DNA from: Wuchereria bancrofti
Taxonomy: Eukaryota > Nematoda > Chromadorea > Rhabditida > Onchocercidae
DNA length: 64,000 bases
Assembly (NCBI GenBank): GCA_005281725.1
Contig: SSBO01000009.1
Location: 5,464,363 to 5,528,362 of the forward strand
Direction: 5' to 3'
In this document: piece by piece, positions 30,482 to 43,698 of the stretch
Layout: each line of letters opens with the position of its first letter
Position numbering within the stretch: position 1 is the stretch's first letter
Translations under genes and position numbers: made by a program
The notes under the pieces: model-generated
Seen by the model: the letters and a program-made list of their open reading frames with translations, nothing else
What the model was told of the DNA's origin: nothing
Databases searched by the model: none

Positions 30482-33423
30482 TTAATATGCACGTCGACCT
30501 GATGAAGAGGAATGTCGTGGCGAGTAGTCATAACGTTCTCGAGAACGGGATCGACTTCGTGATGAGCGACGATGTCGCTTACGAGATCGCTCAGATGGCG
30601 ATCGCGAACGATCACGATTTGACCGGTGCTTGCGTGAAGATGAATTGTATGATTTACTTTCTATTCCATTTAGAGTGTCCTGAAATCCTTTTTGATAAGC
30701 AACGCATGTCAATCACTGACATTAATTCTTACTGGATAACATATTACTTAATAAGAAGCTTTAAGAAAGATCAAATATAACCTGTAGTGAAGAAATGAGG
30801 ACTTTGCACCGATCATCGTTCGCTACACGACTTTGTCGAATAAGCGATATTGCAGTGACCAGTGTTTCAATAGCGGATGCATAATCATTTGCAGCAGCAT
30901 CGCTTACAGCACGCGTTATGGCTGATGACGAAACAGTACGGTTACGATTCATTATTTCTTCAAATTCAGCTTCTGACACCCCTTCAATGCTACAAGGGAC
31001 TGATGCTGGCCCTGTAATTTTTTTAAATTAAAGATTGCATAACTATCGCTCTCAGTCATGTTAATTCATACTAAAACTTATTGTTGGATATATATTGAAA
31101 ATAAAATAAATACCTCCTCCATAATTTTGACGGTACACTTGTGGATTAATGTGGGCACCTGGGGGAGGAAAGGAAGGAGGAGGATGTGATGTAGGTGGAG
31201 CACCAGGTGGAGCCATTCCTGTTACAGGTTGGGAAGTGCTCGATGGACCTGATGGACCAGCCGACGACATTGGTGGCAAGGCTTGCGGTGGCTGACCAAA
31301 ACCAGGTGGTGGTCGATTCATTGGTGGGGCACCGGGTGGAGGTGCTCCTGCTGAAAAAATAATAAAGATAAAGAAATTAGAAGGAAGCATACGTAGTACT
31401 GGATTCATGAAATAGACTGTATTTAAACTGTGTAGCTATATATTAAGAGGTAATTAGGAGTAATTTATATTACAGGTAGTTTTCTATATATTAATATCGC
31501 TTACCTGACAACTGAACTTGCGGTATGTTTGGTGGTGGGGCACTTAGGTTGACCGGCGGTCGAGTCACACTAAGTGCACCAAGCGGAAGAGGTTGTGAGT
31601 TTGGTGGAGGACCACGCAATTGTGGAGGTTGCTGATTAGGTGGTAATATCAATGCAACTTGAGCTGGTGGACGCAATGATGGAAGAGGTGGAGGGACCTT
31701 AAATAATCACATTAATAGTGTAATTACATTATTAATCATATTAATATTTATATTAATAATCGTAGTAATAATTATATTAATCGTATTAATATCTAGAAAC
31801 TCATCTTCACAAACAAATTGCAAGAACTGTGCTTATTGTGTTTTATTACTTCAATGTTTTATTAGTTTTATTACCTGAACCTGTGGTCGCAATGGTACGG
31901 GTGGCGGTATAGTCATCTGCCCAGGCTGTAATGGCTGTTGTGGTGGCATACCGATACGAATGGTACCAACAAATGGAGTTTTTTGGTCATCCTTCTTAGT
32001 ATCCTTTTTGTCGTTTCTCTGAAAACCATAAAGATTTTGTAAAATTACGTTAATAAAAATAAAGCTGAAAGTCATATATGCAGGACATCGATACCTGATC
32101 GACTCGTCTAGTGGCATCTTCGAATTTTGCCAGCGATGCTTTTGTGTATGGAAGAACGACAAGTTGCTGTCCGTGAAGTGTTTTTTGTGGCAATTTTTCC
32201 ATAACCGTTTTGACCGAACTTTCAGCAGTGAAAACTGCTAACGCAAAACCTTTACTCTGACCATTATTTCGATTTTCATAAAATTTGATATCGATTAAAT
32301 TCGTAGCGCCACAAGATAATATCATCGTTTGCAAATCAACATCAGTTGTCCACCACGTCATGTTACCTGCGGATAACAAGAAAACCGATAGGAGCCTCTT
32401 AATTATAGATGCACGCAAAAGATAATTATTTGCTTGATTTGTAAGCATACTAAAACTTTATTTGCATCATTATCATATGTAAAGGCAGGATTTTTGATAT
32501 ATAACTAGTCTGTTTATTTTAGTCTCGATTCAAAATAAGTTCGTGCGTTTATCAGAAGTAATTTTGATATCTGACAAGCATCCAATCAATGATTGGATGT
32601 GTTCATCAAGAGGAGCGCCTAATTATGAATTTTATCTTTTTGTGTTAAAACATAGCTTGGTGAAAATGATGAAGACAAGGAGCACATTTTCACATTTTAT
32701 ATCCTAACTAATCTTTAAAAATGTAAATGCAATCTGGGAAAAACTACCTATGTAACAACAGTATCTTCGACCAGTATTGTTTTGGTTTACACCGAGTGCT
32801 GGAAGAGCTTTTGATTGACTTCCTTGCGGAGTAGTGATAATGTTCGATTTTGAGGGCAGCGACTCGGCTTTCACAACCTGCCCAGATGGCTCGATTGCAG
32901 CGTCATATAAATCCGTATCATTCACCTCAGATTTCACTACTTTTGCTTCACTTGCAGTATTACCATTCTTCGATGTGTGATTGTCTTGTCCATCCCTGCA
33001 TATAAAATTTTTTGTTTCGTATGCTGAAATGTTAAGCGGAAAGTTGGATTTCATTAAAATTACTGCTCCAAACCAGCAACTATAGGACTATAAATCTGTA
33101 CTATTTACCTCAGATTCATTCAACAGAGTATTTACCGGATCTATAAAACATGCAATACGGATGTGGTTGTATTGTCAAGTATACAAGTTATATACAGCTC
33201 TCCAGCAAAAACAATAGAAGATTCTCTAAGATGTCTGCGAAGTATCAGTGGACACTCTTGATGAAAAACTGCCCGAATCAACATAAAAAAACTGGTAAGC
33301 TTCTCACTTAGCGATATCGTCATCGTCATCACCCAGTACATCACGTTCACTGAAGCGAGTGTCAAGCTCACCGTCTCCATATAAATCAAGATCATTGTCT
33401 GGCTGATCTAATATATCAGCCAT
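30482..33423 (-). CDS. CPSF6: cleavage and polyadenylation specificity factor 6 (CFIm large subunit)
   Basis: The CFIm large subunit acts in the nucleus with the CFIm25 Nudix protein to set pre-mRNA 3'-end choice. Eight exons: 33308-33423, 32748-32995, 32095-32366, 31875-32018, 31505-31697, 31114-31350, 30782-31011, 30482-30679, giving 545 residues. Order: acidic N-terminus ([20 protein letters not shown]), one RRM with RNP2-like CYIGNM and RNP1-like KGFALAVF, the family signature TWWTTDVDL, a long Pro/Gly linker, the conserved block [18 protein letters not shown] (here [14 protein letters not shown]) through [12 protein letters not shown], and an Arg/Ser C-terminus. All junctions are canonical and in phase. 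A TTTCCAG acceptor at 33457-33458 leaves a 33-nt leader, suiting trans-splicing. The nematode homologue may carry the name cfim-2; I am not certain. Confidence 0.95.
31702..31800. repeat. ATTAAT-rich low-complexity tract in a CPSF6 intron
   Basis: Repeated ATTAAT/ATTAATA units inside the intron between exons 31875-32018 and 31505-31697. Confidence 0.8.
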
Positions 33424-34919
33424 TTTATAGCGAATTCAACCAATGCAGTTCTTATTCTGGAAACAGTTCAATTGATTTACAACCAACTTTGAGGGACTAA
33501 CGCGACCTGTGATCATTTTCCAGATATAATTTTTTTACAAACAAATCATTGACTGAGATTCAACACTTTTGTCGAATCTAATGATACTTCCTCACTTTTA
33601 ATAACTGAAAACATAATAGTAAGAATACAATTGTGAAAAATATGCCTGAATGACATTGATGAAGGTTTCATGTCACTGTGTTAATATGCTCAATACAACC
33701 TATCGGGTAACTCAGGTACACTGAATGAGCTATGAAGACAAAGATTCATCTCTATGGGAAAAACAATCTGAACAAATTAAACTGACGACATATCCTTTTA
33801 TAATGTGTACAGTTCAAAGAACAGAAAGTACTGCTGACTAAAACTTCCAAAGTTTCAATCCAAAATGAAAAGACCTTTAGATAAACAAGGAAGGATGTAT
33901 GCAACCAAGCCTAAGTGTAGGACTGTCACCTCATCTCCCTCAATCTCCACTAAAACAAAACCATGTTACCCTACAAAGAGTTCACTCCGCGTCACACACA
34001 TAACACGCCACCTGGCACACTCCCAAATGTAGCGATCGATCGTTGACACGCTGTGCAACTCGTTATCCTACCCGAAAATTGTTAAATGGCTTACCAAGGA
34101 AGGTGCAGTTGTGAGTCTAGCTTCGTGATTACTTCCGATTATCTCAGGGTCACGTGCGAACGACGTTAGCATACGGGACAGTGCGCATTTATGTACGTGA
34201 GTGTTTTTCACCCGTATTCTAGAGACATTATATGTCACCTCATTTAAGGTGTGTGAGAGGACTTCCTTCATCGTTTTATGGGGGGACGTTTAACCGTAGC
34301 AAGAGCAAACTGTAAAATAGTAGCACATCAGAAATTTCTGTACTGCTTGACAATAATTCTTTGAGGTTTCCGCTGTGCAAAAGTATGGTATGTGCGCAAG
34401 AGAAAAAATTCTGTTGTGAAATGTTTTGTTTCTCTGTATGAATTTAATAAGGACACGTTGTTCTAAGGCTATGTCTTCAGACTCCTTTCGATTTTTGAAT
34501 AGAGATTTTTAACCAGAAAAAAAAACAGTAGATTGCACAGAGAAAGTAGTGCATCTTGAAAATTGAAGAAAGATAAGTCATAAGGAGTGGAAGTTTTACA
34601 AAATATAAAAGAATATGAAATAAAGAAGACTTCTTCAGTGAGGTTCAGAACTGATATGCTTACACAAGCCTTGGGACTAATGTATCCTTATTAAATCCAT
34701 ATAGAGAAACGGGACATTTTCTATCTCTTGAAGAGAAGTCGAGACTGATAAAAATGAAAAATAATTCATTGACTAATTACCACTAGTTTATCTCAATATT
34801 TATGTGTTGCTTCATCCGCATTAAATGAATACAACATCTCATTTATGCCCGGAGTATTAACTGTTCATCGACCATTTTTGTTATCTCAGGCTGCATATTG
34901 CCATTTCAAATATTTTACG
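33424..34919. promoter_or_regulatory. divergent intergenic region of CPSF6 and MYG1
   Basis: About 1.5 kb separates two head-to-head start codons. The centre (33960-34260) is distinctly GC-richer than its surroundings and holds a palindromic E-box CACGTG (34151-34156, context GGTCACGTGC). A TTATCTCAG acceptor at 34888-34889 leaves a 30-nt leader before the MYG1 ATG. A shared bidirectional promoter is inferred from this layout, not shown. Confidence 0.5.
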
Positions 34920-37900
34920 ATGCCTAAAATTGGTACTCACGACGGAAATTTTCACTGTGATGAGGTAATCGTTCCTTTTTTTAAATTTTGTTTCTTTCAA
35001 ATAAAGTACTTCTGACACACGGATTAGCTATACATAGAAGTGATTTTTGTTAAAATTTGAAAGTTAAGGGCATGATTTCGTTTCGGGAAGAAATCATACG
35101 ATGTTGGGTAACTTACCTATTCTTACCTACATATTATGTATAGCTAATCCGTATGTGAGAAGTAGGTTACGCATGAGATATATAGAGTATTGTTGCTACA
35201 TTAAATTGTGGGCAGATGTGAATAAGGGAGGAAATTTAAGAGATGTAACCAATATGTCTATTATATACATCTATTAATAGCAGTCATGAAAAATTGTTTC
35301 AATGTAAAAATGCCAAGTATTAAATATAGAAATGTCAAGTCATTTTTAGGTCTTTGCTATCTTCTTGTTGAAATCACTTCCCGAATACAATAACTACGAG
35401 GTTGTGCGGTATGCATTGTTTTTAATTTTTCATTATAACCATATTTATTAGGTTTCATTTTTCATTTTCTCGAGGTTTAAGTGAACATAACTATAGTCTT
35501 TATCTTGTTCGGTTGCAGAATTCTGAACGGTTTCCCAATATTATTTTAAAATTAGCCTTCTCCAGTAAAAAACCACTTTTTGATAACATTTTTTGTAACA
35601 TTAGTTCCTCTTCGTTATAATTTTGATGCTAGTTTAGGCCCTTGGAAATGCCCCATAATTTTCATTTGATACTGGCACTTTTTTCTCATTAGTCTAGTAT
35701 TCTAATAATTTTTCAACCGTTTAATTTGGTAAGGTTTTAATACTGCTTCAACTGTTTCTTGTTCGTTTGCTACAGTCGCTAGTGGATAATTAATGAGATT
35801 TGTGCTTCAGTTAAGTTAGGAAAGTTTATGATGTTTGCAGAAGTCGTGATAAGGACGTACTGAGCTTATGTAATATTGTAGTTGATGTCGGTGGTGAGTA
35901 TAACCATACTGCAATGAAATATGACCACCATCAAAGGTTATTTCTATTCAGATGTTCACTATGATATAAGACAACAGTGTTTTCTTTGACACTTTTTAGC
36001 ACTTTTTAATTACATTTTAATTTGAAGTGCTTTTAGAAATACTGTAAACCAATAATTTGTTGTTAATATATGTGGTTTGTTACGAAGAAATTTAACTTAT
36101 TTTACAATTTGTCCTTTAACTTGTTTTACAATTTATTTGTTAATGAAATACACTTCATTTCAATAAGTTTTTTTAATCATTCAATTAGAAAAATTTGTTG
36201 TAATCAGAGCTACAAACTGAAAAGTTATAGTAATCTTATAGAGTTTCTCGGAGAAAAGAATGATGTTTTCAGATTTATATTTACAGTAGCGTAATATTTT
36301 TTCTAGGGACTTTGCTCATACAATGAACACGTTGGGTGTAATGAATTTCCATACCAAATTAAGTTCAGCAGGTCTCATTTACGCTCATTTTGGGAAGAAT
36401 GTTATTAGTGCTTTGCTTGGGCTGCAACATGATTCAATCATTGACGTTTTATTCAAAAAAATTTATGAAACATTTGTGGAATCTATTGATGCAATAGACA
36501 ATGGGATTGCTCAATTTGATGGTAAACCAAGGTATACCGTAAAGTAATTGATGAATGAAGATTTGATTCTAAAGGATTTTTTTGTTGGTAGTATAACAAC
36601 CAATTACTTTCTGAATGTGATGAAAAAGATACCAACAGTTGCTGAAGAAAGATTAATTCACTTATCGACTGTTGAACATACTTTTAGTAATTTATTTCCT
36701 AAATTTAGGTATTATTTGGGTGGTACGCTCTCATCTCGAATTTCAATGTTAAATCCTTCGTGGAATGAAGATACAGTCAACGTAGATGAAAGGCAATTTT
36801 TCATAACTCTTGATAATTTTCTTTAAACTGACATTTGAAAACTTCAGTTTTTGTATTTATTTGAAATTATTCCAGTGAACTTATTAATTACAGATTTATG
36901 ATGGCAATCAAATTGGTCGACAAGGAATTCAATGAGCTGCTCACTTATCTTCATAAATCCTGGCTGCCAGCGCGCAGCCACATTATCAACGCAGTCACTC
37001 ATCGTTACGATGTTTGTTATATTTCAATTATTTTTGTTACAAAAGTAATCACCCTATTCTTCTCTATCTACTCGTCAACTTAGATTTTTCATTCGTCGAA
37101 GTTTGGATCGAATTCGTGATATGAATTAATTGCCTTGCTTTCTATCACTTGAATTTAAATTAAAGTATTTTTTGCCGCATTTTAGATTTTATATGTTATG
37201 CTTCTAGTGTTTTTTATCTTCAATAATTAAATTATATTCTAGTCATTTCCTTCTCTTAATTTACGATTTGGAAAGTTATTGCGTATTCTTGAATTCTTCT
37301 AGAACCAAAAATTAGTTTCTTATCGCTATGTCGGGATTTTTTCAGGTTGACAAAAGTGGCCAAATATTTTGCCTCGAAGGTGGTGGGATGCCATGGAAAG
37401 ATCATTTTTTTCTCATTGAAGAACAGTTTCATTTAAAAAACGATGATATTATATATGTTATTTATGAAGATAATGTAAATTCACAATGGCGAGTGCAAGC
37501 TATTCCAGTAAACGAAAGACAACCTTTTGAAAATAGGTTTTTGCCAGTTTTCCAAATGAATGTTCTTATTTTATATGGATTTCCTAGATTCTTTATATTT
37601 TATCCACTATGAAGTTTTTAATCGCTTTTCATAATGATCTATATGGTGTTTACTATGCTCATTATATTTCATGCAAAACAATTCCGAAATATTTTGTAAA
37701 AGTCTTGTTAAAAGGAATATTGGCTTGCTTAAATTCGGGCCATATAGATATGTAGAATTCCTTGTGCTAATTGCAAAGTTGTTGCAGTTTTTCAGGTTAC
37801 CCCTTCCAGAGGCATGGCGTGGTCTTCGTGATGCAGAATTGACAAAGGTAGCGGACATACCCGGCTGCATTTTCGTTCATCCATCTGGTTTCATTGGAGG

Positions 37901-37973
37901 CAATAAATCAATGCAAGGCGTAATAGAAATGGCGAGGAAATCATTATCTCTCGCCGGGAAATATAAGAACTAA
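34920..37973 (+). CDS. MYG1: MYG1 family exonuclease (DHH-like)
   Basis: MYG1 proteins are metal-dependent 3'-5' RNA exonucleases of nucleus and mitochondria. Eight exons: 34920-34964, 35350-35408, 35841-35936, 36307-36531, 36709-36792, 36894-37011, 37346-37536, 37796-37973, giving 331 residues. Seen: the N-terminal metal motif IGTHDGNFHCDE, VVDVGGEY followed by YDHHQR, FVESIDAIDNGIAQF, SWLPARSHI, GGGMPWKDHF and the C-terminal block IPGCIFVHPSGFIGG, all in family order. The protein starts almost at the catalytic motif and lacks the N-terminal mitochondrial extension of the human protein. Phase and homology require the intron after 36792 to begin GC (AAAG|GCAATT), a GC-AG intron. Reading through it meets a stop at 36824-36826. 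Other introns are GT-AG. Confidence 0.94.
35007..35164. mobile_element. 158-bp foldback MITE-like element inside MYG1 intron 1
   Basis: 29-bp terminal inverted repeats, 35007-35035 and 35136-35164, match at 27 of 29 positions (core ACGGATTAGCTATACAT). Both ends carry TA, as expected of a TA target duplication of the Tc1/mariner type. The interior also folds (ATGATTTC opposite GAAATCAT; AAGTTA opposite TAACTT). It is too short to encode a transposase, and no other copy was noticed in the window. Confidence 0.8.
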
Positions 37974-40900
37974 TTGTACCACTTTTAGATTGTCTGTTTT
38001 TTTTACACCTTCATGTGAGATTTCTTAAATTCTACTTTATTATATGTGCAAAATTCGAATTCTATAACAACTTCGAAAGCTACAGCGTAGCATAAAGTTT
38101 TCCTGTCTTCGAAATCTGATTTTTGAAGCATGAATGGTTGTTGTTGAGTTTTTTCAGTGTTATTGTTAGAAACATAATTTTTCTTTGGAATGTTTGCTTT
38201 GAGTAAATATAACAGTTGCAATATAACAGTTGCTTATTTGTTGAACTAAAACATGTTATAATTTGTAAGCAATAATTTTCGAAAGAGGAATCGAAACTTT
38301 AACTTGGGCAGTTTAAAAAATTAAAATTGTATTTATGATATGATGTAATCCATCTAAATAAGTGAGCACCCAATTTTTTTAAATCCCGTTTCATGGAAGT
38401 GATTTCTGGATACTACAAAAGAAAGCCCACAAAAGAGTAGGTTTTTGAAATACCATGATGTCAATGTTTGATCTCGATAAATGTTGATAAGCATCTCGAG
38501 TTTTCGACAATCCTGAAGTTATTTACAAAATTAATGGAGCGAAGTTCCTATTTGTTTGCGACTGTATAATGATTGCTTCCAATTGGGTGTCTAGTTTCAT
38601 AGTATTTAATCACATTTATAGTATTCCGCTTCCTTCTGATATTATTTTGCTGATTAAGTATTTTGTTTGAAAGCGCCAAATGACTGTTTTTCCTGAAAAA
38701 CCAAAATCCCGCAGATTGATAATAGTTTTCAGTTATTATTGGAGGTCGAACCGTAAGGGAAGTTACGTCTGGTTGAGTGATCTTTTTTGATTTTAAAATT
38801 ATAGAGCTTTGATATTTGTCGGAGTACTTCAATAGGTATTATACGCAAGATGCTGCTGGCACGAAGAAATAACTATGGTGAATTTTGTGCGGTCGTTCAG
38901 AAATGTGCCGACGGGAATGGCGAGAAATGGGAAACATACCATTGTTTCGAGTGGGTTTAATGGTATTTGATGCGAGAAGTGAATGATTTAACATGCTTTA
39001 GTTCTTATTACTTGTACTTTCTAAGAAGGTAAACGACCTAAATGCTGTTGCTTGACTTACATGCTCCAAAAATTTCTAAAAAATCGGGAAAAGAATTATT
39101 TCAAAAAGGAAAATCTTGTGAAAGGAATTAAAAAAGAAAAAAAAATGCTAGTGCAACACGTAATTGCTACTAGCAGTGTTGAGACATATTCTTATTTAAT
39201 CAGTAACATTTAAATGTGCTGGCATCAATCCGAACTGAATGAATTTCGCTTTTGGTTCTAAAAGGAATTTGCAGTGCCCTGAGATCTCTTTCAAATATGT
39301 AGTAGGACATATCAACTTAGGCTATGTTTTTTAACTGAATTACAGTTTTATTTCCACTGTATTCAAGGGACAATTTTCCATTTTGCGAATATTACCATTT
39401 CATTTTCATATTTTTTTTTCAGTTAATTCACTATGGTTACCAGTGGATTTGAGAATCCCTCGTTATTTCAGAGATATGCGAGATGTGCATATTATTCTTC
39501 AAAGATTGAGAAGAGGGGAAATCTTATGAAAGGAGGTTTGTCGTTATAATATTAAGTGATAGGTTTTAATATATTAATCTTAATTAATGAAAAATGAATA
39601 GTACGAAAAGTAAAAAATTTAAATTACATGTTAAGTCGATGTAAAGAAATATCATTTTTACATTAAAAGCGTGTTCGAGGTTATACTTTTTTTTATACTC
39701 TTTGTTCTGGTTTTCGCAGATGGACTTACCAACTCAGAAAGCAGGTTTTGAAATCGAAATATTCGATTCAAAATGATTAATGAAGTTTTACTGGAAAATT
39801 ATTTAATGCTTAGCTTGAAAAATCGGTAGTGGTGGTTTCAACTTGTCGAAATAATTGACGTTGTAAACAAGGACTACTGTTAATAAGAGCTATTACAATG
39901 AGGTCTGAAAGGAACTAGAATATAATCTTTTTTTTACTATTTGATCTTAATAGGAGTATTTTTTGGACTATATGTTTTATTTTTCCTGTTGCAGTTTATA
40001 TAACTTAACATATATTCTGATCAACAATTAATTTTTATTCAACATATTGCAAAGTCGATGCTTTATGCGACATCAGGTTTTCGTAAGTGAAAAACTTTTT
40101 TATTTCTGCCTTATGCAGAATGTCCATCATTTCAACTTGAAACTGCCATTGTCAATTTAAAAACTGAATAGTTAACACTTTTCCTGTGTATTATTAAGAT
40201 TATTTTATATACGCAAATTCAAAAATGGTAGTATGTGCATTTTAAAGTTTGATTTTTAAATTGCTGGAACTATTACAAAAAGCAGTAAGCAGTCGATAAA
40301 GCTCTTGCAAATTTGTATGGTTGCAATAAGTTTATGTTCGCAGTTACTGTAGTGTAACGTCGATGAGCACAAGTTTTATCCTTTATTGCATTGGAGTAAA
40401 TGAATGAAAGATAGGATAAAAAGCTGCTTAAGTACAAATCTATGTTGAGGTTGATTGAAAAAATAGGAGATGAATTTTATGCTCTTTTGAAAGAAATCAA
40501 TTTTCTAATAGTACTGTTAGTATTTATATGCTATTTCCGCAAGCCAGGAAAATATGAAGTTTTCGTGATTTGCTTTGCAGATCTTGCTGTTTCAACAACT
40601 CTACCTAATTCTTTCAATATGAAAAAGTGAATTTTTATGTTTGCATTCTAGCAAGGAATTCTACGATGCCGCTGTTACCTTCTAACTTGTAGTCTGTTTA
40701 TGAATGGTCTTGCAAAATTTTCATGCCTTAAAAAAGGAATATCTCTATTGCTAGACACTGCGACTTTGTTTTATTAGGAACGTTTGTAATAACTGCAGCA
40801 TTGTTATTTATTGATTCAGTTCACGTCAATACGCGTTAATATATTCGGTTAATTGTTTTCATTTGTCCACTTCCAAAATTCTATTTCTGCGATCCGCAAA

Positions 40901-43623
40901 CGTGAGATAGTTACTAATTAGACACATTCTAGTAATTGTAAACTTGTCGGATTGTAGTTATCGATAAAGATTTCCAAAAATTTTTTGCATTACTTTTAGG
41001 ATTATATAACCTTTTGCCCTTACATATGAAGCATTATGTTGTTCAGTGATTCTTTTTATATTGCAACAGTCTTCTTCGTTTCACCTGTAGATTGATGTGA
41101 GTTGCATGAAGACAAGTAATTATTGGTGTGTTAAGTGTGAAATGTACGAGAATGACGCCACTTGGAGAAGTACCATGAAATGAGATGAAGCATTCACCCT
41201 ACTATCACATATGCGTAGCGAATGTGGTGGCAGAATGATCACAGCCGATTGGAGATGTAAGCGCTAACGGCTGTTTACTAATGTGATGTAGGGAGCTGAG
41301 CTAGCATCAGTGCATTTTTTGTAAACGAACAAATTGGAGAAGCTTGTTTCCCTGCTTCTTTTCCTTCCCTTCAAGTGCACTCCTTATTTCCATCAATGAC
41401 TGTTGATTTTTAAGGTTGTCATTCTTTTCTCTTATGCCACAGTTACTTCTATAAATTGTAACGTATCAGAACCACCTTATCAGTAATGCATCTATTAATT
41501 GCTTGAATGCTTCAGTGCATTAATGCATTTTAGGAGTGTGGTGGGACAACATAATGTATCAGTGTCATCTTATCAATGTTCAGCTGATGAGTTCCGAACA
41601 GCAATGAATATGTCATTATGAACACTCTCTTTATCATTCTATCTGAAATGATATCTCTTCACGTGAAGTGTTAAATTATTCAGCAAATTTTCCTGTATAT
41701 TGGAACAATCTTTTTTATTTTATCTATAAATTGATATGAATCAGTTTTCTAGATTTCTTAATTGTTTTTAGAGATTAATTTGGTCTTTGATCTACTGAGT
41801 AGTAAGATAATTTTTGTCTGGTCAACTACATGCTTTCTGTTCTTTCCAATGATTATTCAATAGTTATTTAGAACTTTGCCTGGAAATGTTCTGCAGAATC
41901 CACTGATTAAAAAGTATTGTTTGTACTTGGTTGCCATTTGTCACTCGTATCTCTTAAACTACATAGGAAATTTGGGGTTAAACAATTTTTGAATAATATT
42001 TTCAACATCAGCATTTGTTGGATAACATTATAGGAAGTTTTCGCCTAGCCAATGCTAAATGAAGAAATGAGTTTAGAACGGTATAGAATAATGCGTTCAC
42101 ATTGCGTCAACCGGAAATCGACAAATTCCTGCTGATGGAGTGACTGGTGAAGATTGCGATCAGCAGCAGTCCGGTTTTTCTGACCGGAGCGTTCAGTGTG
42201 AGAAGTGCATCAGTCTTGGTTATTAAAGAATACTAGTTACAGTAATTAGAACAGTGGAATGTGGTTGTAATGTTGAAAAAGCAAAAATCTTGTGCTGTAA
42301 TCAGTATCTGATAAAGCTGTCCCATGTGCAACGAAAAAAAAATTTTTTTTTCACAGTTGGAGAAAGCAAGGCATGGAAAGTTGAGATATATTCTAAAGAT
42401 ATTCAGGATGAGAAGCTTAAAATGTCAATATAGACAAGTTTTGTAATCTGTAAACAGGCATTTGAAATAATGAATTTCAGTGATGTGCTGTAAATAATGA
42501 GTGAGCAATAGAAGATATAAATGGATATTTTTGAATGTTTTTTCGAAATATACATTTTGTGAATGACTGAGGGAGTTATGGTATTGCGGCAGTTATTTAT
42601 GCTATATTATTTCCTTTTCTGCTATATGAGTCGAAATTTACACGTGTGGTACTGCCATTCAATTATAACTCAACTTATCATCATCCTTTTGTAGAAGATA
42701 TGCATATATGCGGACTTCAGCCTATTTTTTATCTGATATAATGAAAATAGAATTAATATTGCAGATATCTATCAGATTGAAAAATTCCCATCAAGCATCT
42801 AAGAGGTCCACTAAGCTTGTACAGAACATAAAGTTTTTGGTAATTAAATTGCTCATTGAGATCGATTTCAGTGCAATATGAATCGACAGAAATGTTGAAA
42901 AGGAATGCTTAATAGAAGGAAATAAAATTTGGAAGACACAAATTCACACAAATTGACACAAATCTTCGCTCTTAACTCTCATTATCATCTTCATATAAAA
43001 AAGTATTATACATATAGTCTGATTTTATATGTGTGCATCAAAGAACTTATCAGTTTATTAAGATAGGCATGAAAAATCTCTATGTTTACTTTCCTTTCAT
43101 AGCAAATTATATTCTCCCGAACTTCACAAACACCAAGATGAGATGATGATATTGTCATGCTTGGTGTTTCCTAGTAAAGAATTTTTGGATAGGATTCCAT
43201 TTAATGGCCATCGAGTGTTTCTTACACTATTCACCGGCTGGGTTATTTGGGTAGCTGAATTGTCTCTGTCACAATTAATTCTCGAACAAAACAAAAAGTC
43301 AAATTAGGAATTTAAATTTTAAAAATTTTTCAATATTTTCGTGCTCTTTTCTCCTTTGCGATCGCTTCTTTTGACGAAATCCTTTCTATAAAGTAAGGAG
43401 ATACTTCAAACAAACAGCCCATACTATTTTATGTTTTTAGAGCGCAGAAATGTTTTTCTTTCATAGTCCGCAATTCAAATTGTTTTCAAATGGTGCAATG
43501 TGAGTGACAAGAAGTCCTTTTCTCAGTGTATTTCATTTGTCGTCAAACTACTGTTATAGAGGCGACTTGTAACGTAACGGTACAAGAGTAGTACACATCG
43601 TTTTTCATAGGGAACCTGTTTTC
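37974..43623. other. gene-poor interval between MYG1 and the RMD gene
   Basis: 5.6 kb, mostly AT-rich and without recognised genes. The exceptions are the small ORF at 38850-38960 and a potentially structured GC-richer patch at 41190-41300. Confidence 0.5.
38850..38960 (+). CDS. possible 36-residue cysteine-containing peptide or exon
   Basis: An ATG-to-TAA ORF in a small GC-rich island. The reading MLLARRNNYGEFCAVVQKC, then ADGNGEKWETYHCFEWV, has three cysteines, two tryptophans and a dibasic RR before NNYGE. The frame stays open upstream to about 38803, and an acceptor-like AATAG precedes 38836. A donor-like G|GTTTAA sits just before the stop, so it could be an internal exon. No signal peptide and no known family. 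The RRNNYGE string recalls the KKRNNAYGDE repeats at 55.5 kb. Confidence 0.3.
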   Translation: MLLARRNNYGEFCAVVQKCADGNGEKWETYHCFEWV

Positions 43624-43698
43624 ATGATTCCTTCTGAAATTTCATCAGGAAGATATGAATTTGAAGAGCGGCCATATACTCGTCGCTTACTGGTTTGA
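43624..43698 (+). other. possible short first exon
   Basis: The ATG reading MIPSEISSGRYEFEERPYT, then RRLL, ends at a phase-0 donor-like CTG|GTTTGA. It is protein-like and charged, but is not connected by phase to any confirmed exon. Confidence 0.2.

Noticed and set aside
33108..33141. Small exon candidate of CPSF6 ([10 protein letters not shown] with GT-AG signals)
   Set aside because: Its entry and exit phases (1 and 0) do not fit the flanking exons, which join directly in phase 2.
36548..36826. 92-codon ORF within MYG1
   Set aside because: It is intron read-through into the exon at 36709 and past its GC donor, not a separate gene.
38548..38832. 94-codon minus ORF
   Set aside because: It starts at TTG and has acceptor-like strings inside it. 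No family or donor supports an exon.
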